This document shows positions 1 through 8,792 of a DNA stretch of 64,000 nt, in pieces. The notes under the pieces are model-generated. The model saw only the letters and a list, made by a program, of their open reading frames with translations. It ran no database searches and was not told the DNA's origin. Both the position numbers and the translations under genes were made by a program. The stretch's first letter is position 1, and every line of letters begins with the position of its first letter. The stretch is from Schlesneria sp. (GTDB taxonomy: Bacteria; Planctomycetota; Planctomycetia; Planctomycetales; Planctomycetaceae): the NCBI GenBank assembly GCA_028291515.1, contig JAQGHU010000081.1:1-64000 (forward strand), in the 5' to 3' direction.

Positions 1-207
1 GCTCGGCAGGAGCCTCGCCCTCCCAACCAATCAACACACCGCCAATTCGCGAGCAGAATCGCGTACGGTCATTCAACGTGATGATTCAGTCCGCCTCTTA
101 CTTGCGAAACGCTTTCGGATGGCGACCCAGAACCCTAGAATCTGCTCTCCGCCAGCCCTCTGGGCTGCATGAGAACGGCAACGGGAACTGAATCACGGAG
201 ATTTCGC

Positions 208-1071
208 ATGCGATTGGCTACTTTGCAGACTTCAAACGGTCCTCGCGTTGTCGGTGTGGCACTCGACGGACGCTATGTCGACTTGTGCGAGATTGATCCG
301 AAGCTGCCGACTTGCTTGAAAGGGATTCTTGAGGCCGAACAGGGACTGATGGCCGCCGCCAGCGCCTTAGCCGCTGGATTGACCAAGGGGCCGTTCGTCA
401 CCGGCAAATTGCTGGCTCCCATTGCAAGTCCCTCGAAGGTCATTTGCATTGGCTTGAATTATCGCGACCATGCGATTGAAACGAACTCGCCGATTCCTCC
501 CGAGCCCGTCGTTTTCAACAAGTTCCCACAGGCCGTCGTCGGCCCCGATGACAATGTGGTCTTGCCGGCGGTCGCTCACGAAGTCGATTACGAAGCCGAA
601 CTTGTGGTTGTCATCGGCAAGCTGGCCCGTCGCATCCGCAAGGAAGACGCCTTCAAATACGTGGCCGGTTACATGCCTGGCAACGACGTCTCTGCCCGCG
701 ATTGGCAGAAGGGACGCCCTGGTGGTCAATGGCTGCTGGGCAAGACGCCAGATACGTTCGCCCCGACGGGACCGTATCTCACGACCGCCGACGAAATCGA
801 TCCGCACAATCTGCGAATTCAACTCCGATTGAACGGTGAAACGATGCAGGATTCATCGACCAAAGAATTGATCTTCGGCGTCGATGAATTGATCGCTCAC
901 CTATCGCAACTCTTCGCGCTACAGCCAGGCGATCTGATCTTCACTGGTACGCCACCAGGGGTCGGCATGGCTCGTACCCCACCAGTCTGGATCAAGCCGG
1001 GTGATCGCATGGAAGTCGAAATCGAAGGACTTGGAATCCTGTCCAATCCCGTCGTTGCAGAATCGAATTGA
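208..1071 (+). CDS. Fumarylacetoacetate hydrolase family protein
   Basis: Cytosolic enzyme of the FAA hydrolase superfamily, which acts on beta-diketo or 2-oxo acids (hydrolysis, decarboxylation or isomerisation) in aromatic and sugar-acid breakdown. The family signature GLNYRDHA lies about one third in, followed by the metal ligands in [11 protein letters not shown] and the Asp of [10 protein letters not shown], and the glycine-rich end TGTPPGVG. At 287 residues it has the usual length. I start at 208 rather than the upstream in-frame ATG at 169 because GGAG sits seven bases before it. It stands alone, closed by a terminator. The exact substrate cannot be read from the sequence. Confidence 0.9.
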   Translation: MRLATLQTSNGPRVVGVALDGRYVDLCEIDPKLPTCLKGILEAEQGLMAAASALAAGLTKGPFVTGKLLAPIASPSKVICIGLNYRDHAIETNSPIPPEPVVFNKFPQAVVGPDDNVVLPAVAHEVDYEAELVVVIGKLARRIRKEDAFKYVAGYMPGNDVSARDWQKGRPGGQWLLGKTPDTFAPTGPYLTTADEIDPHNLRIQLRLNGETMQDSSTKELIFGVDELIAHLSQLFALQPGDLIFTGTPPGVGMARTPPVWIKPGDRMEVEIEGLGILSNPVVAESN

Positions 1072-1090
1072 AGTCGACCTCGATCTAGGA

Positions 1091-1118
1091 ACGCCAGCCA
1101 TTCACGGCTGGCGTTTTT
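1091..1118 (+). terminator. Rho-independent terminator after the FAA hydrolase gene
   Basis: A perfect 9-bp GC-rich stem (ACGCCAGCC pairing with GGCTGGCGT) with a six-base loop is followed directly by a T run. It lies 20 bases after the hydrolase stop codon and just before the convergent transporter gene. Confidence 0.85.
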
Positions 1119-1144
1119 GCTGCGCAGTTGGCTCGATTCGACGA

Positions 1145-2623
1145 TCAAGGCGCTGCGCTTGGCACGGCGACTGGCTTCGGCCACGCTTCAATGACTTTCG
1201 ATCGAACTGCGTAGACGGCCACAACGGAAATGCTGATCACTGCAACCCAAAGCAAGAAATCGGTGATCCGCCAAGGTTTGAGTGCGGGGTGAATTTTTGC
1301 ATACCGGAAATACAACGTCGCCCCAGCGATCATTGGCAATGTCGCTGCTTGACCTACGCCGCCGATGGTGACCATCAGTTTTGGGTCTTTGCCGATCATG
1401 AAAAACGTCAGTGCCACCAACGGAAAGACCAGGCAGAGTCGCGCAATCATTCGTGCCCGTTGTTCTGCTGACGGCGACTTGGTCGCTCCAGCCAACACCA
1501 GGAAGTCTGTCATCAAACGACTGTTCCCAGCGCACGACAGGTAGAGAGTTTTGAAGAGCACGGCACCGGCACCGATCAAGAACAGAACTCGCGTCCATTC
1601 TCCAAACGGTCCCACGTACATTTTCGAGAGCGTATCAATCAGTGCTTGTCCCTTAGGTTCCAATCCTTGTGGATGCAGCACGGCGGCCCCCATCAAGTAG
1701 AACGCCACGGTCGAGATCGTGAACACAACCATGCTGACCCAGGCGTCCAAGTGCATGACGCGAATCCAGCCGCGCGCACGTCGCTCCCAGGCTTCGCTGC
1801 CATCCGCACGTCCGACATAGCGGGCATAGCCTTTCTCAAGGCACCAGTAGGGATAATAGAAGAGCTCTGTGGCTCCCACTCCGGTGACGCCAAATACCGC
1901 GAAGGCGGCAGCGAGCCCGTCAGGGTCAGTGGGGATCTGGAACTCCAAACCTTTCAACAAGTCCGAAAAGCGGACGGGATAGTTAGTCCAGTTCAATGCG
2001 ACCGCAGCCGAAACAGTGATCAGCGTCACTCCGACCACGATGGCTGTGGTCAGCCACTCGATGCGGCGATAGCCGCCCCCATAGATCAGGGCCATTGCGA
2101 CCAGGCACGTGGCCACCGCCCAAGGGACTTCCGGCCGCGCCGTGATCATTGTTCCCAGCCAGGGAAACAGCCCCGCGACGCTGCTCGAAGAAGAGGACGA
2201 AACCGAAGGGAACGCCAGATTCAACGCCTGCCCAACCGTCCCCGCCATGCCTCCCAACTGCACGACGCTGCAGACCATCATGAAGAACCACCACCACACC
2301 ATCCAATGCGCCCCAAACCGCGGTCCGGGAAGCTCGTTGATGGCTCCCAGCGTCGGGCGGCCGGAAGAGATGGCATAGCGGCCAATTTCAATCTGCACGA
2401 ACACCTTGATCACGCAACTGAACAGGATCAACCACAGAAACACGAAGCCATGTTTGGCGCCGAGGCTGGTTGTCAGAATCAATTCGCCCGAACCGACAAT
2501 CGTTCCGGCCAGAATAATTCCGGGGCCAATTTTCCGCAGCGTGGCCCATAACGTGGTCGGCGGTTCCTGGATTTCGTCTGGGGGAAGCGCATACGGATCA
2601 AAGGCAATGACGTCGTCACTCAT
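1145..2623 (-). CDS. Nramp-related membrane transporter
   Basis: Integral membrane carrier of 492 residues with about eleven or twelve hydrophobic segments, resembling the Nramp (SLC11) family in the TM1 region (GPGIILAGTIVGSGEL, residues 32-47) and in overall layout. Classical Nramp proteins bind Mn or Fe with a DPGN motif in TM1 and an MPH motif in TM6; neither is present here (GSGE in TM1, and ATELFYYPYW near the TM6 position). Its ion is therefore uncertain, and it belongs with the Nramp-related group rather than with proven manganese importers. A serine run (residues about 142-148) sits in a loop. It is monocistronic, with a repeat-bearing upstream region at 2624-2924. Confidence 0.75.
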   Translation of the reverse strand: MSDDVIAFDPYALPPDEIQEPPTTLWATLRKIGPGIILAGTIVGSGELILTTSLGAKHGFVFLWLILFSCVIKVFVQIEIGRYAISSGRPTLGAINELPGPRFGAHWMVWWWFFMMVCSVVQLGGMAGTVGQALNLAFPSVSSSSSSSVAGLFPWLGTMITARPEVPWAVATCLVAMALIYGGGYRRIEWLTTAIVVGVTLITVSAAVALNWTNYPVRFSDLLKGLEFQIPTDPDGLAAAFAVFGVTGVGATELFYYPYWCLEKGYARYVGRADGSEAWERRARGWIRVMHLDAWVSMVVFTISTVAFYLMGAAVLHPQGLEPKGQALIDTLSKMYVGPFGEWTRVLFLIGAGAVLFKTLYLSCAGNSRLMTDFLVLAGATKSPSAEQRARMIARLCLVFPLVALTFFMIGKDPKLMVTIGGVGQAATLPMIAGATLYFRYAKIHPALKPWRITDFLLWVAVISISVVAVYAVRSKVIEAWPKPVAVPSAAP

Positions 2624-2743
2624 TCGGCAAGTCCCGTCTCGGATGTGGCATCAAGAGACGCGAATCATAGCAGTCGGCCGATGGGTACGCCCGCGAGACA
2701 ACCCCGACGAAACAATTTTCAGCAGAAGTCGCCCAGGCACGCT

Positions 2744-2820
2744 CTTCAATCTGCGTTTATCTGCGAAATCTGTGGACTAAGATTCTTGTCCGCAGATGGC
2801 GCAGATTTCACAGATTGAAG
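2744..2820. repeat. Periodic inverted repeat of ATCTGCG-type units
   Basis: Two arms (2744-2777 and 2788-2820) form an imperfect inverted repeat. Both start CTTCAATCTG when read inward, and each is made of three or so units of about 11 bp resembling AATCTGCG or AAATCTGTGG. It lies in the 301-base gap upstream of the Nramp-like gene; nothing else is seen in that gap. Similar periodic intergenic elements are common in several bacterial phyla, and their function is not known to me. Confidence 0.7.
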
Positions 2821-2924
2821 ATGGGAGAGGACAGTGGCTCACCTCGACGAGGTAAGCTGCACGATTGCTCACCGCCGCGAGATCTATTATGCACAGGCAA
2901 CTGGCGGAGGCGATGCGCGCGAAA

Positions 2925-3731
2925 CTATTCAGCGGCAGCATCAGCAGACGGCGGAAACGTCAGTTCGTTGCGAACGGTACGAACACCCGGTTCCAATCGA
3001 ACCAGGTTGACCGCGCGCTTGGCGTCGGCTTCGCTCTTCACCGCACCACGCAAAACCAATTCACCGTTAGATTCAGAGGACAGCAGGACATTGGACATTC
3101 CTGGATGACGAAGAGAAATCCGGTCCAACTGGGATTTCAAAGTCACATGCAGGGTATCAGTCTTTGGGACGGGGTAATCGAAGGCCACTTTTTGACGCGG
3201 TCGGACGGCTGGCTGCTGGCGATTCATACCGGAATTCATCCCGCTATTTCCCAGCATGCTGTTCATCGTATTCAAGTTGTTGCCACGGTTTCCACCGCGG
3301 TTTCCGCCATTGTTGCCGAACTGGTTCATGCCGTTCTGGCCCATGCCGCCCTGTTGACCCGTATTGCCTCGACCAAGAAACTGGGCTTGGTTGTTGTTAA
3401 CTCCCAGGAAGTTGCCACCCTGTTGTTGGCCACCCATACCACCCTGTCCCATCCCGCCCATACCACCGGAGCCCATGCCCCCCATCCCGCTTGAGCCCAT
3501 TCCACCAGAACCCATACCTCCCATACCCGATCCTGCGGTACCGAAGCCGCTGCTCCCAAAGCCGCCGGAAGACCCTGCACTGCCAAATCCTGACGATCCG
3601 AAGCCGCTCGAACCGCTCATTCCGCTTGATCCGGTCGAACCGCGACTCCCGCCGCTATTCATTTGGGCAAAGGCAGACGCAGGAAGGCCGAGTGCGGCCA
3701 CCAGACTGCAGGTCAAGAACAGAGATCGCAT
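2925..3731 (-). CDS. Secreted Gly/Ser/Met-rich protein with C-terminal BON domain
   Basis: Exported protein of 268 residues. A signal peptide ends at ASAFAQ; then comes a long low-complexity stretch of SGFGSSGFG and GMGGMGSGG repeats, a Gln/Asn/Gly-rich part, and a C-terminal BON-like domain of about 80 residues (from KTDTLHVTLKSQLDRI to VRTVRNELTF). BON domains associate with membranes, phospholipid or peptidoglycan-layer partners. The start at 3731 is chosen because AAGGTGAG precedes it and the signal peptide begins there; the frame stays open upstream to 3779. The repeats are likely unstable in length. Role unknown; a cell-envelope function is an inference. Confidence 0.75.
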   Translation of the reverse strand: MRSLFLTCSLVAALGLPASAFAQMNSGGSRGSTGSSGMSGSSGFGSSGFGSAGSSGGFGSSGFGTAGSGMGGMGSGGMGSSGMGGMGSGGMGGMGQGGMGGQQQGGNFLGVNNNQAQFLGRGNTGQQGGMGQNGMNQFGNNGGNRGGNRGNNLNTMNSMLGNSGMNSGMNRQQPAVRPRQKVAFDYPVPKTDTLHVTLKSQLDRISLRHPGMSNVLLSSESNGELVLRGAVKSEADAKRAVNLVRLEPGVRTVRNELTFPPSADAAAE

Positions 3732-3856
3732 GGCGCTCACCTTCGGCAGGAACTGCCGCATGGCGGTGGAAAACAACATGGAAACACAACCGCCAACATT
3801 CTCTCGGCGATTTTCGACCGCGTCAACCAGTACTTTTCCACAGACGCGGAATTCAG

Positions 3857-4540
3857 TTAAGGACTAGGTTTCGTTTCCGGATCCGCCATCGAGTCCAACA
3901 TGGCGTCGATTGCCTCGTCAGTGATGAACCCATCTTCAACCTGCAGAATCAGTTGGATCGCCCCATCTGGTGTGATTGTCTTGCCGAAAACTTGACGTCG
4001 TCGAGTGGTTGACGTGAGGTCTTCCCCTTCATCAATCGTAAAGGTGACATCAGTCCCGTGCAGCGGAACTACTTTGGTCCTCGTCGTTTTGACATTCAGG
4101 TTCTTTAGGCCGGGGTAGAGATCGTTCATCAAGGTCTGCAGCATCTGCTCTTCGAGCTTGCCGTTATCCTCGGCGTTTAGAAAAGGTTTGCTCATGTGCG
4201 TGCGAATCTGGGCGATCAACAGGCGGCCCCGCCCCTGATCCTGGTCGTATTTGGCAATTCTCACCCGCCACGCTGCGTTGTCGGCGGTGCTCGCGAGGAC
4301 ACCAGTGAAACCGGGCGGCACGACGATCGGAGCAATCTGCTTCGCCACCGCATCAACGTCGGCGGGCTTCTTAAATTCTGTCGGGCCGAACGCGATTTGC
4401 AGCACCACCATCGGGACGCAGCAACATGTCAGCATCACCGTACAGCCAATCGCAAAGATCATCAGCAGTCGCGATTGCAATGCTCGACGCCGAATTTGCA
4501 GTCGAAGAATTTGCCTGTCATTCGAATCCGACGGATCCAT
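3857..4540 (-). CDS. Single-pass membrane-anchored protein of unknown function
   Basis: A protein of 227 residues whose N-terminus is basic (RLQIRRRALQSR), followed by one hydrophobic segment (LLMIFAIGCTVMLTCCCVPM), with the remainder predicted outside. The soluble part has no motif I recognise; it mixes beta-like stretches (VVPLHGTDVTFTIDEG) with a C-terminal helix. The start at 4540 (MDPSDSN) is preferred to the upstream ATG at 4603. It ends 126 bases from the BON gene and may be co-transcribed with it. Confidence 0.6.
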   Translation of the reverse strand: MDPSDSNDRQILRLQIRRRALQSRLLMIFAIGCTVMLTCCCVPMVVLQIAFGPTEFKKPADVDAVAKQIAPIVVPPGFTGVLASTADNAAWRVRIAKYDQDQGRGRLLIAQIRTHMSKPFLNAEDNGKLEEQMLQTLMNDLYPGLKNLNVKTTRTKVVPLHGTDVTFTIDEGEDLTSTTRRRQVFGKTITPDGAIQLILQVEDGFITDEAIDAMLDSMADPETKPSP

Positions 4541-4657
4541 GCCAATGAAACCTTGATGAATTGCGGGCGGATAAACGCGTGCCCAAACGGTGCTAACTGC
4601 CAAACGTAGGGAAAGTTGCTCGAATTAGCAAACCGGTGCGATACTTGGCGAGACAGG

Positions 4658-5878
4658 TCATTGTCCTCGCTCGCCAGGAAGAAGCCTGGCAACGGCAGAG
4701 CAAAGGGCATCAATGTCCGCTCGGCTATTGTACAGGTGGCAGGAAGCACGCAGATATCGATGTCCATGGCATTCTGTCACCAGGGCTTCGATATGGTGCT
4801 CATTCCACAGCTTCTGTTGCAGTGGATGAATGGCATTCGGCTTCGCTTTCCGCGAAACGTCCGCCGGAAGCGGAATCGCAATCATCGATCCGTACCAGCC
4901 CATCGAATCCGGAATCGTGGCGACCTGACCCAGAATCGGTTCCAGCTGCAGGCGGGCATATCGAGCCAGCTCGTGAGTTTGCGACCGAAAATTATCGAGA
5001 CCCACGCCCTCCAGAAAATCGATGGCCGCTGGCACAGAGAGAAATGGTGCCGGATCGCGAGTTCCAAGCCAATTGAGATTGTCCTGCCATCGCGACGGGC
5101 ATCCACCCAGGCTGCGCCCCCAACTCGTCAGGTGCGGCTTCAGTTTCGATTGCCATTTGCGGTGAACGAATAGAAACCCCGCTCCGAACGGCGCGGAAAG
5201 CCACTTATGCAGGCTGGCACAGTAAAAATCGCAATCAAGCTTTTTCAGATTCAGGTCAATCATCGCGAGGGCATGCGGACCATCGATGCAAACCGGAACT
5301 CCCTGAGTACGAGCGACTCGGCAGACCTCTTCGACCGGAAATTTGATCGCCGTCGGGGAAGTGATATGACTGATGATGATCAGCTTGGTTCGCGGCGTGA
5401 TCGCTTGAATGATCGGCTCGCTGATATCAGATGAGGATTCGAACCGGCGAGGCTGATCGTCACTCCCGATACCGATCGTCGGCGAGACAATCTTGGCCCC
5501 CGTTTTTTCGCAGACGGACCGCCAGATTCGAAAAACGGCCCCATATTCGTGGTCGTTCAGCAGCACTTCGTCGCCAGGGCCCAGCGTCAATGACTCCGCG
5601 ACCACGTTCATCGCGACTGTGGCATTGTCGACGAAAACCAGATCACGACCTTCGGTCCCAATCCACTTGCCCAGGCGCTCTGCAGCGTGATCGATCGCAG
5701 CGTCAAACTGACGCAGGTAGAAGTCCATCGGATTGGCGTTCAGTCGCTGCGACCATTCTTCGCGGACGGACTGAACAACCCGCGGCGATGGCCCGAACGA
5801 GCCGTGGTTCAAATAGATCGTCTCGTCGGAAATGGTCCAATCCTGGCGACCAACCGGCGTGTGGCTACCGTTTGACAT
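4658..5878 (-). CDS. Class V aminotransferase, isopenicillin N epimerase-like
   Basis: PLP-dependent fold-type I enzyme of 406 residues. Near the N-terminus is YLNHGSFGPSPRVV, typical of the isopenicillin N epimerase (CefD)-like branch; the PLP lysine is in CASLHKWLSAPFGAGF, and the cofactor-binding Asp lies in CIDGPHALAM. The frame opens at 5917, but ATG 5878 has GGGG about six bases upstream and starts directly before the conserved fold. Members act as epimerases, desulfurases or aminotransferases, so the substrate is open. No antibiotic genes are nearby, so a beta-lactam role is unlikely. Confidence 0.85.
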   Translation of the reverse strand: MSNGSHTPVGRQDWTISDETIYLNHGSFGPSPRVVQSVREEWSQRLNANPMDFYLRQFDAAIDHAAERLGKWIGTEGRDLVFVDNATVAMNVVAESLTLGPGDEVLLNDHEYGAVFRIWRSVCEKTGAKIVSPTIGIGSDDQPRRFESSSDISEPIIQAITPRTKLIIISHITSPTAIKFPVEEVCRVARTQGVPVCIDGPHALAMIDLNLKKLDCDFYCASLHKWLSAPFGAGFLFVHRKWQSKLKPHLTSWGRSLGGCPSRWQDNLNWLGTRDPAPFLSVPAAIDFLEGVGLDNFRSQTHELARYARLQLEPILGQVATIPDSMGWYGSMIAIPLPADVSRKAKPNAIHPLQQKLWNEHHIEALVTECHGHRYLRASCHLYNSRADIDALCSAVARLLPGERGQ

Positions 5879-6061
5879 TCGAACCCCGTTGATAATAGTT
5901 CCGATGAAGGCGGTCACATTCAGACAGAATTGCGATCGGAAGGCAATGCCTCAAAACGGATAAGCTTCGGCGTCGTTCTACCTAGCCAATCTCACCAACA
6001 GTATGGTGCGCGCGCTGCGTCAGCACGCGAACTGACGAACAACCCGCGACTGCAGAAGGCG

Positions 6062-6185
6062 AAGAGTTTGAAACACAGAGGCACAGAGGAAACAGAGGTG
6101 GTAGAAGAACGCAGAGAGTGACCACAGTCGCCGCACTCCCGCTCGCCTTCTCTGTTTCCTCTGTGCCTCTGTGTTTCAAACTCTT
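6062..6185. repeat. Perfect 36-bp inverted repeat, CACAGAGG type
   Basis: Arms at 6062-6097 and 6150-6185 are exact reverse complements over 36 bases, separated by 52 bases. Each arm contains units such as ACACAGAGGCACAGAGGA, with a period near 10 bp. It could fold into a very long hairpin if transcribed. It lies between the aminotransferase gene and apgM. Confidence 0.85.
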
Positions 6186-6187
6186 AT

Positions 6188-6312
6188 TCTCTGCGACCTT
6201 CGCGCCTCTGCGTCATTTGTCACCCCTTCATCTTCTTAATTCGTGTGGATTCGTCTGATTCGTGGTCTCATTCCCCTCTTCATTCCGTGCCTTCAGTGTA
6301 TTCCGTGGTTCA
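6188..6312. repeat. Three further stacked periodic repeat units
   Basis: Directly after the 36-bp inverted repeat come three more periodic blocks: 6188-6214 (CTCTGCG...CGCCTCTGCG), 6236-6268 (ATTCGTG, ATTCGTC, ATTCGTG units) and 6281-6312 (ATTCCGTG, TATTCCGTGG units). Each has repeats of about 10-12 bp but a different core. Short open frames over this stretch are composition artefacts. No gene is supported from 5879 to 6448. Confidence 0.6.
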
Positions 6313-6448
6313 CCTTCTTCTTCCACTGGCAACCGCTGATTTGTCTCACACTTGCACGAGTGGCTTTTGTCATCGACAATCACGCTGCGGCTGCCAAAAC
6401 GTTGGAGCGGCCGAATGGAGCCTGTCTTCTGAAAGTGATGATTGATTC

Positions 6449-7657
6449 ATGACCGATCCGCACGATTTCACGCGTAAACTGCAAAAAGATAATGGTTCGA
6501 AAATCGTTCTGATCGTCGGAGACGGATTGGGCGGATTGCCCTTGGAACCCGGTGGCAAGACAGAACTGGAAACCGCGAACACCCCGAATCTCGATGCCTT
6601 GGCACGACGCGGCACGCTGGGCCTCAGCACGCCCGTTCTGCCCGGGATTGCTCCTGGCAGTGGCCCCGGACACCTCGGCTTGTTCGGTTACGATCCCGCC
6701 AAGTACCAGATCGGTCGCGGGGTTCTCGAAGCGCTCGGTATCGATTTTGAACTCGGCCCCAACGATGTCGCCATTCGTGGCAACTTCTGTACGATCGACG
6801 CCGCGGGCAATATCACCGACCGTCGCGCGGGACGTATTCCCACCGAAGTCGGTTCGAAACTCAGCGAAAAACTGAATCAGATTAAGGTCCCGGGAGCCGA
6901 AGTCTTCGTGCGAGCCGGCGAAGGGTATCGCACCGTCATCATCTTCCGGGGCGAAGGACTCGGCGGCGATGTCGGCGACACCGACCCTCAGAAGACCGGT
7001 GTTCCAGCCTTGGAGCCAGTGGCACGTTCGGCAGGGAGCGCGAAAACTGCCGAGATCGCCAAGGCGTTTCTGGTGAAGGCCAAAGAAGTTTTGAAGGACG
7101 ATGCGCCTGCTAATTTCCTGACGCTGCGTGGCATCGACAAGATGCCGCACATCCCGCCATTCCAAGAAGTCTACGGGATGCGGGGCGCCGCGATCGCCGT
7201 CTACCCGATGTATCGCGGACTCGCTCGCCTGGTCGGCATGGACATCCTCGACGCGGGCCACACGCTCGAAGATCAGATGAACCGCCTCGAAGCTTCCTGG
7301 AATGACTACGACTTCTTCTTCATTCACTGGAAGTACACCGATTCTTCGGGCGAAGATGGCAACTTCGCGCTGAAGGTCCAGCGGACCGAAGAACTGGACG
7401 CTGGCATCCCACGCGTGACCAAGCTGAACCCAGATGTCATCGTCGTGACCGGCGACCACAGCACTCCAAGCAAGATGAAGTCGCATAGCTGGCATCCGGT
7501 GCCGGTCTTGCTGGCCGCCGACAACTGCCGCTTCGATGGATCGACCAAGTTCGGTGAATCGCAGTGCCTGCGTGGCGGTTTAGGTCAGTTCGAAGCCAAG
7601 CATCTGATGCTGCTGACCATGGCACACGCCGGTCGGTTGGAGAAGTTTGGGGCTTAG
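6449..7657 (+). CDS. apgM: 2,3-bisphosphoglycerate-independent phosphoglycerate mutase, archaeal type
   Basis: Glycolytic and gluconeogenic enzyme converting 3- to 2-phosphoglycerate through a phosphoserine. The 402-residue length and the motifs KIVLIVGDGLGG (metal site), PNLDALARRG, PGSGPGHLGLFGYDP (around the active Ser region) and TGDHSTPSKMKSHSWHPVP (metal His/Asp) match the ApgM branch of the alkaline phosphatase superfamily, which is shorter than GpmI. It is followed by dRS3-like repeats and a hairpin. Confidence 0.93.
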   Translation: MTDPHDFTRKLQKDNGSKIVLIVGDGLGGLPLEPGGKTELETANTPNLDALARRGTLGLSTPVLPGIAPGSGPGHLGLFGYDPAKYQIGRGVLEALGIDFELGPNDVAIRGNFCTIDAAGNITDRRAGRIPTEVGSKLSEKLNQIKVPGAEVFVRAGEGYRTVIIFRGEGLGGDVGDTDPQKTGVPALEPVARSAGSAKTAEIAKAFLVKAKEVLKDDAPANFLTLRGIDKMPHIPPFQEVYGMRGAAIAVYPMYRGLARLVGMDILDAGHTLEDQMNRLEASWNDYDFFFIHWKYTDSSGEDGNFALKVQRTEELDAGIPRVTKLNPDVIVVTGDHSTPSKMKSHSWHPVPVLLAADNCRFDGSTKFGESQCLRGGLGQFEAKHLMLLTMAHAGRLEKFGA

Positions 7658-7682
7658 TGAATTCGCGGACCTCCCCACCTCC

Positions 7683-7801
7683 GTCATTCCCGCGGAGGCG
7701 GGAATCCAGCGAACAAAGAGGTGGTGTCGATACCGCGACAGGGAATTCCGAGTAAGAAGATTTAGTTCGAAAAACTGGATTCCCGCCTGCGCGGGAATGA
7801 C
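7683..7801. repeat. Pair of dRS3-like palindromes in opposite orientation
   Basis: 7683-7709 and 7775-7801 are inverted copies of a 27-base unit that differ at one position. Each contains the pattern ATTCCC-N8-GGGAAT (7686-7705 and 7779-7798), the definition of the neisserial dRS3 repeat, which is also seen in many other genomes. The 65 bases between them carry no recognisable gene. Confidence 0.8.
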
Positions 7802-7813
7802 ATCAGCAGTTGC

Positions 7814-7851
7814 GTTGGGATCAGCCGAGACTTGGCTTGGCTGATCCCAAC
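7814..7851 (+). terminator. Hairpin between apgM and nadD, possible terminator
   Basis: A perfect 13-bp stem (GTTGGGATCAGCC pairing with GGCTGATCCCAAC) with a 12-base loop. There is no T run after it, so it may be a terminator without a U tail, or a structured leader for nadD 38 bases downstream. Confidence 0.4.
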
Positions 7852-7888
7852 TCACTTAATGTGCGAAGCGACAAGGACACGGGGACTC

Positions 7889-8509
7889 ATGCGGATTGGC
7901 ATTTTTGGTGGTACATTCGATCCGATCCACCTCGGCCATCTCGTTCTGGCCGAGCAGTGCCGCGAGCAATGCCGCTTGGACGAAGTCTGGTTCGTGCCGG
8001 CAGCACTACCGCCGCACAAATTGGACGCCACCATTTCGTCTGCCAAGGCCCGTAGCGAGATGATCGAGTTTGCGATTGCTGGCAATCCGGCCTTCAAACT
8101 GAGCAACATCGAACTGGATCGTACCGGTCCGTCTTACACCGTCACGACCCTCGAAGAGCTGACCGCTTCCGATCCGTCTCGCGAGTTGTTTCTCCTAATC
8201 GGTGCCGACTCGGTTCGCGATCTGCCAACCTGGCGCGAGCCCAAGCGGATTCTAGAACTCGCCACCGTCGTCGCGGTGAACCGCGGTCGGGCAGCGATGG
8301 CCCAGGCGGAAACCGTCCAGATCCTCACCGAGCAACTCGGTTGTGACGCTTCGGGACGCATTCAGTTCGTCGAGATGCCGGGAATCGACACTTCCGCCAC
8401 CGACATTCGCAATCGAGTGGCCAAGGGATTGAGTGTCCGGTATCTGGTTCCTCGGGCGGTGGAGATGTATCTTCGCGAAAATAGCCTTTATCGCCGCAGC
8501 GAGTCGTAA
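7889..8509 (+). CDS. nadD: Nicotinate-nucleotide adenylyltransferase
   Basis: Adds AMP to nicotinate mononucleotide in NAD synthesis. Nucleotidyltransferase motifs are present: GGTFDPIHLGHL at the N-terminus (the HxGH-type site), the substrate motif FLIGADSVRDLPTWREP, and SATDIRNRVAKG near the C-terminus (ISSTxxR-type). The length of 206 residues is normal. The start at 7889 follows ACGGGGACTC and begins exactly at the fold; upstream in-frame ATG codons at 7832 and 7859 would add a tail unlike the family. Confidence 0.95.
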   Translation: MRIGIFGGTFDPIHLGHLVLAEQCREQCRLDEVWFVPAALPPHKLDATISSAKARSEMIEFAIAGNPAFKLSNIELDRTGPSYTVTTLEELTASDPSRELFLLIGADSVRDLPTWREPKRILELATVVAVNRGRAAMAQAETVQILTEQLGCDASGRIQFVEMPGIDTSATDIRNRVAKGLSVRYLVPRAVEMYLRENSLYRRSES

Positions 8510-8792
8510 CTGGCGACCTAGTCGCGGCTTGCAGCACTATCGTGAGTTCCCGCCACGACAGCAAAGTCACTCTAAACACCATTTTCAGACAAGAATCCCG
8601 GTTTGTCGGCCCCGGAATTCCGGCGGCGATTGATCATGGTCTTGGCTGTTCGCTATTATTTCAGGCCATTGCCGCCCCGCGAACCTCGCTGCTCTCACCC
8701 GCGTCCCCTCCCGTTAAGTGACGGAATTCTTGTGACCGGATCGGGTCAGTCCATTTAGCAGACGAGATTCCACGAGCGGATTTTTCCAAAGG

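Noticed and set aside
1646-2551. Long open frame of 301 codons opposite the Nramp-like gene
   Set aside because: His/Arg/Gln-rich antisense shadow of a clearly real membrane protein.
3364-3867. Proline-rich open frame opposite the BON gene
   Set aside because: Antisense reading of Gly-rich repeats gives the Pro runs.
4658-5878. Beta-lactam biosynthesis role for the isopenicillin N epimerase-like gene
   Set aside because: No other antibiotic gene nearby; this PLP family is broad.
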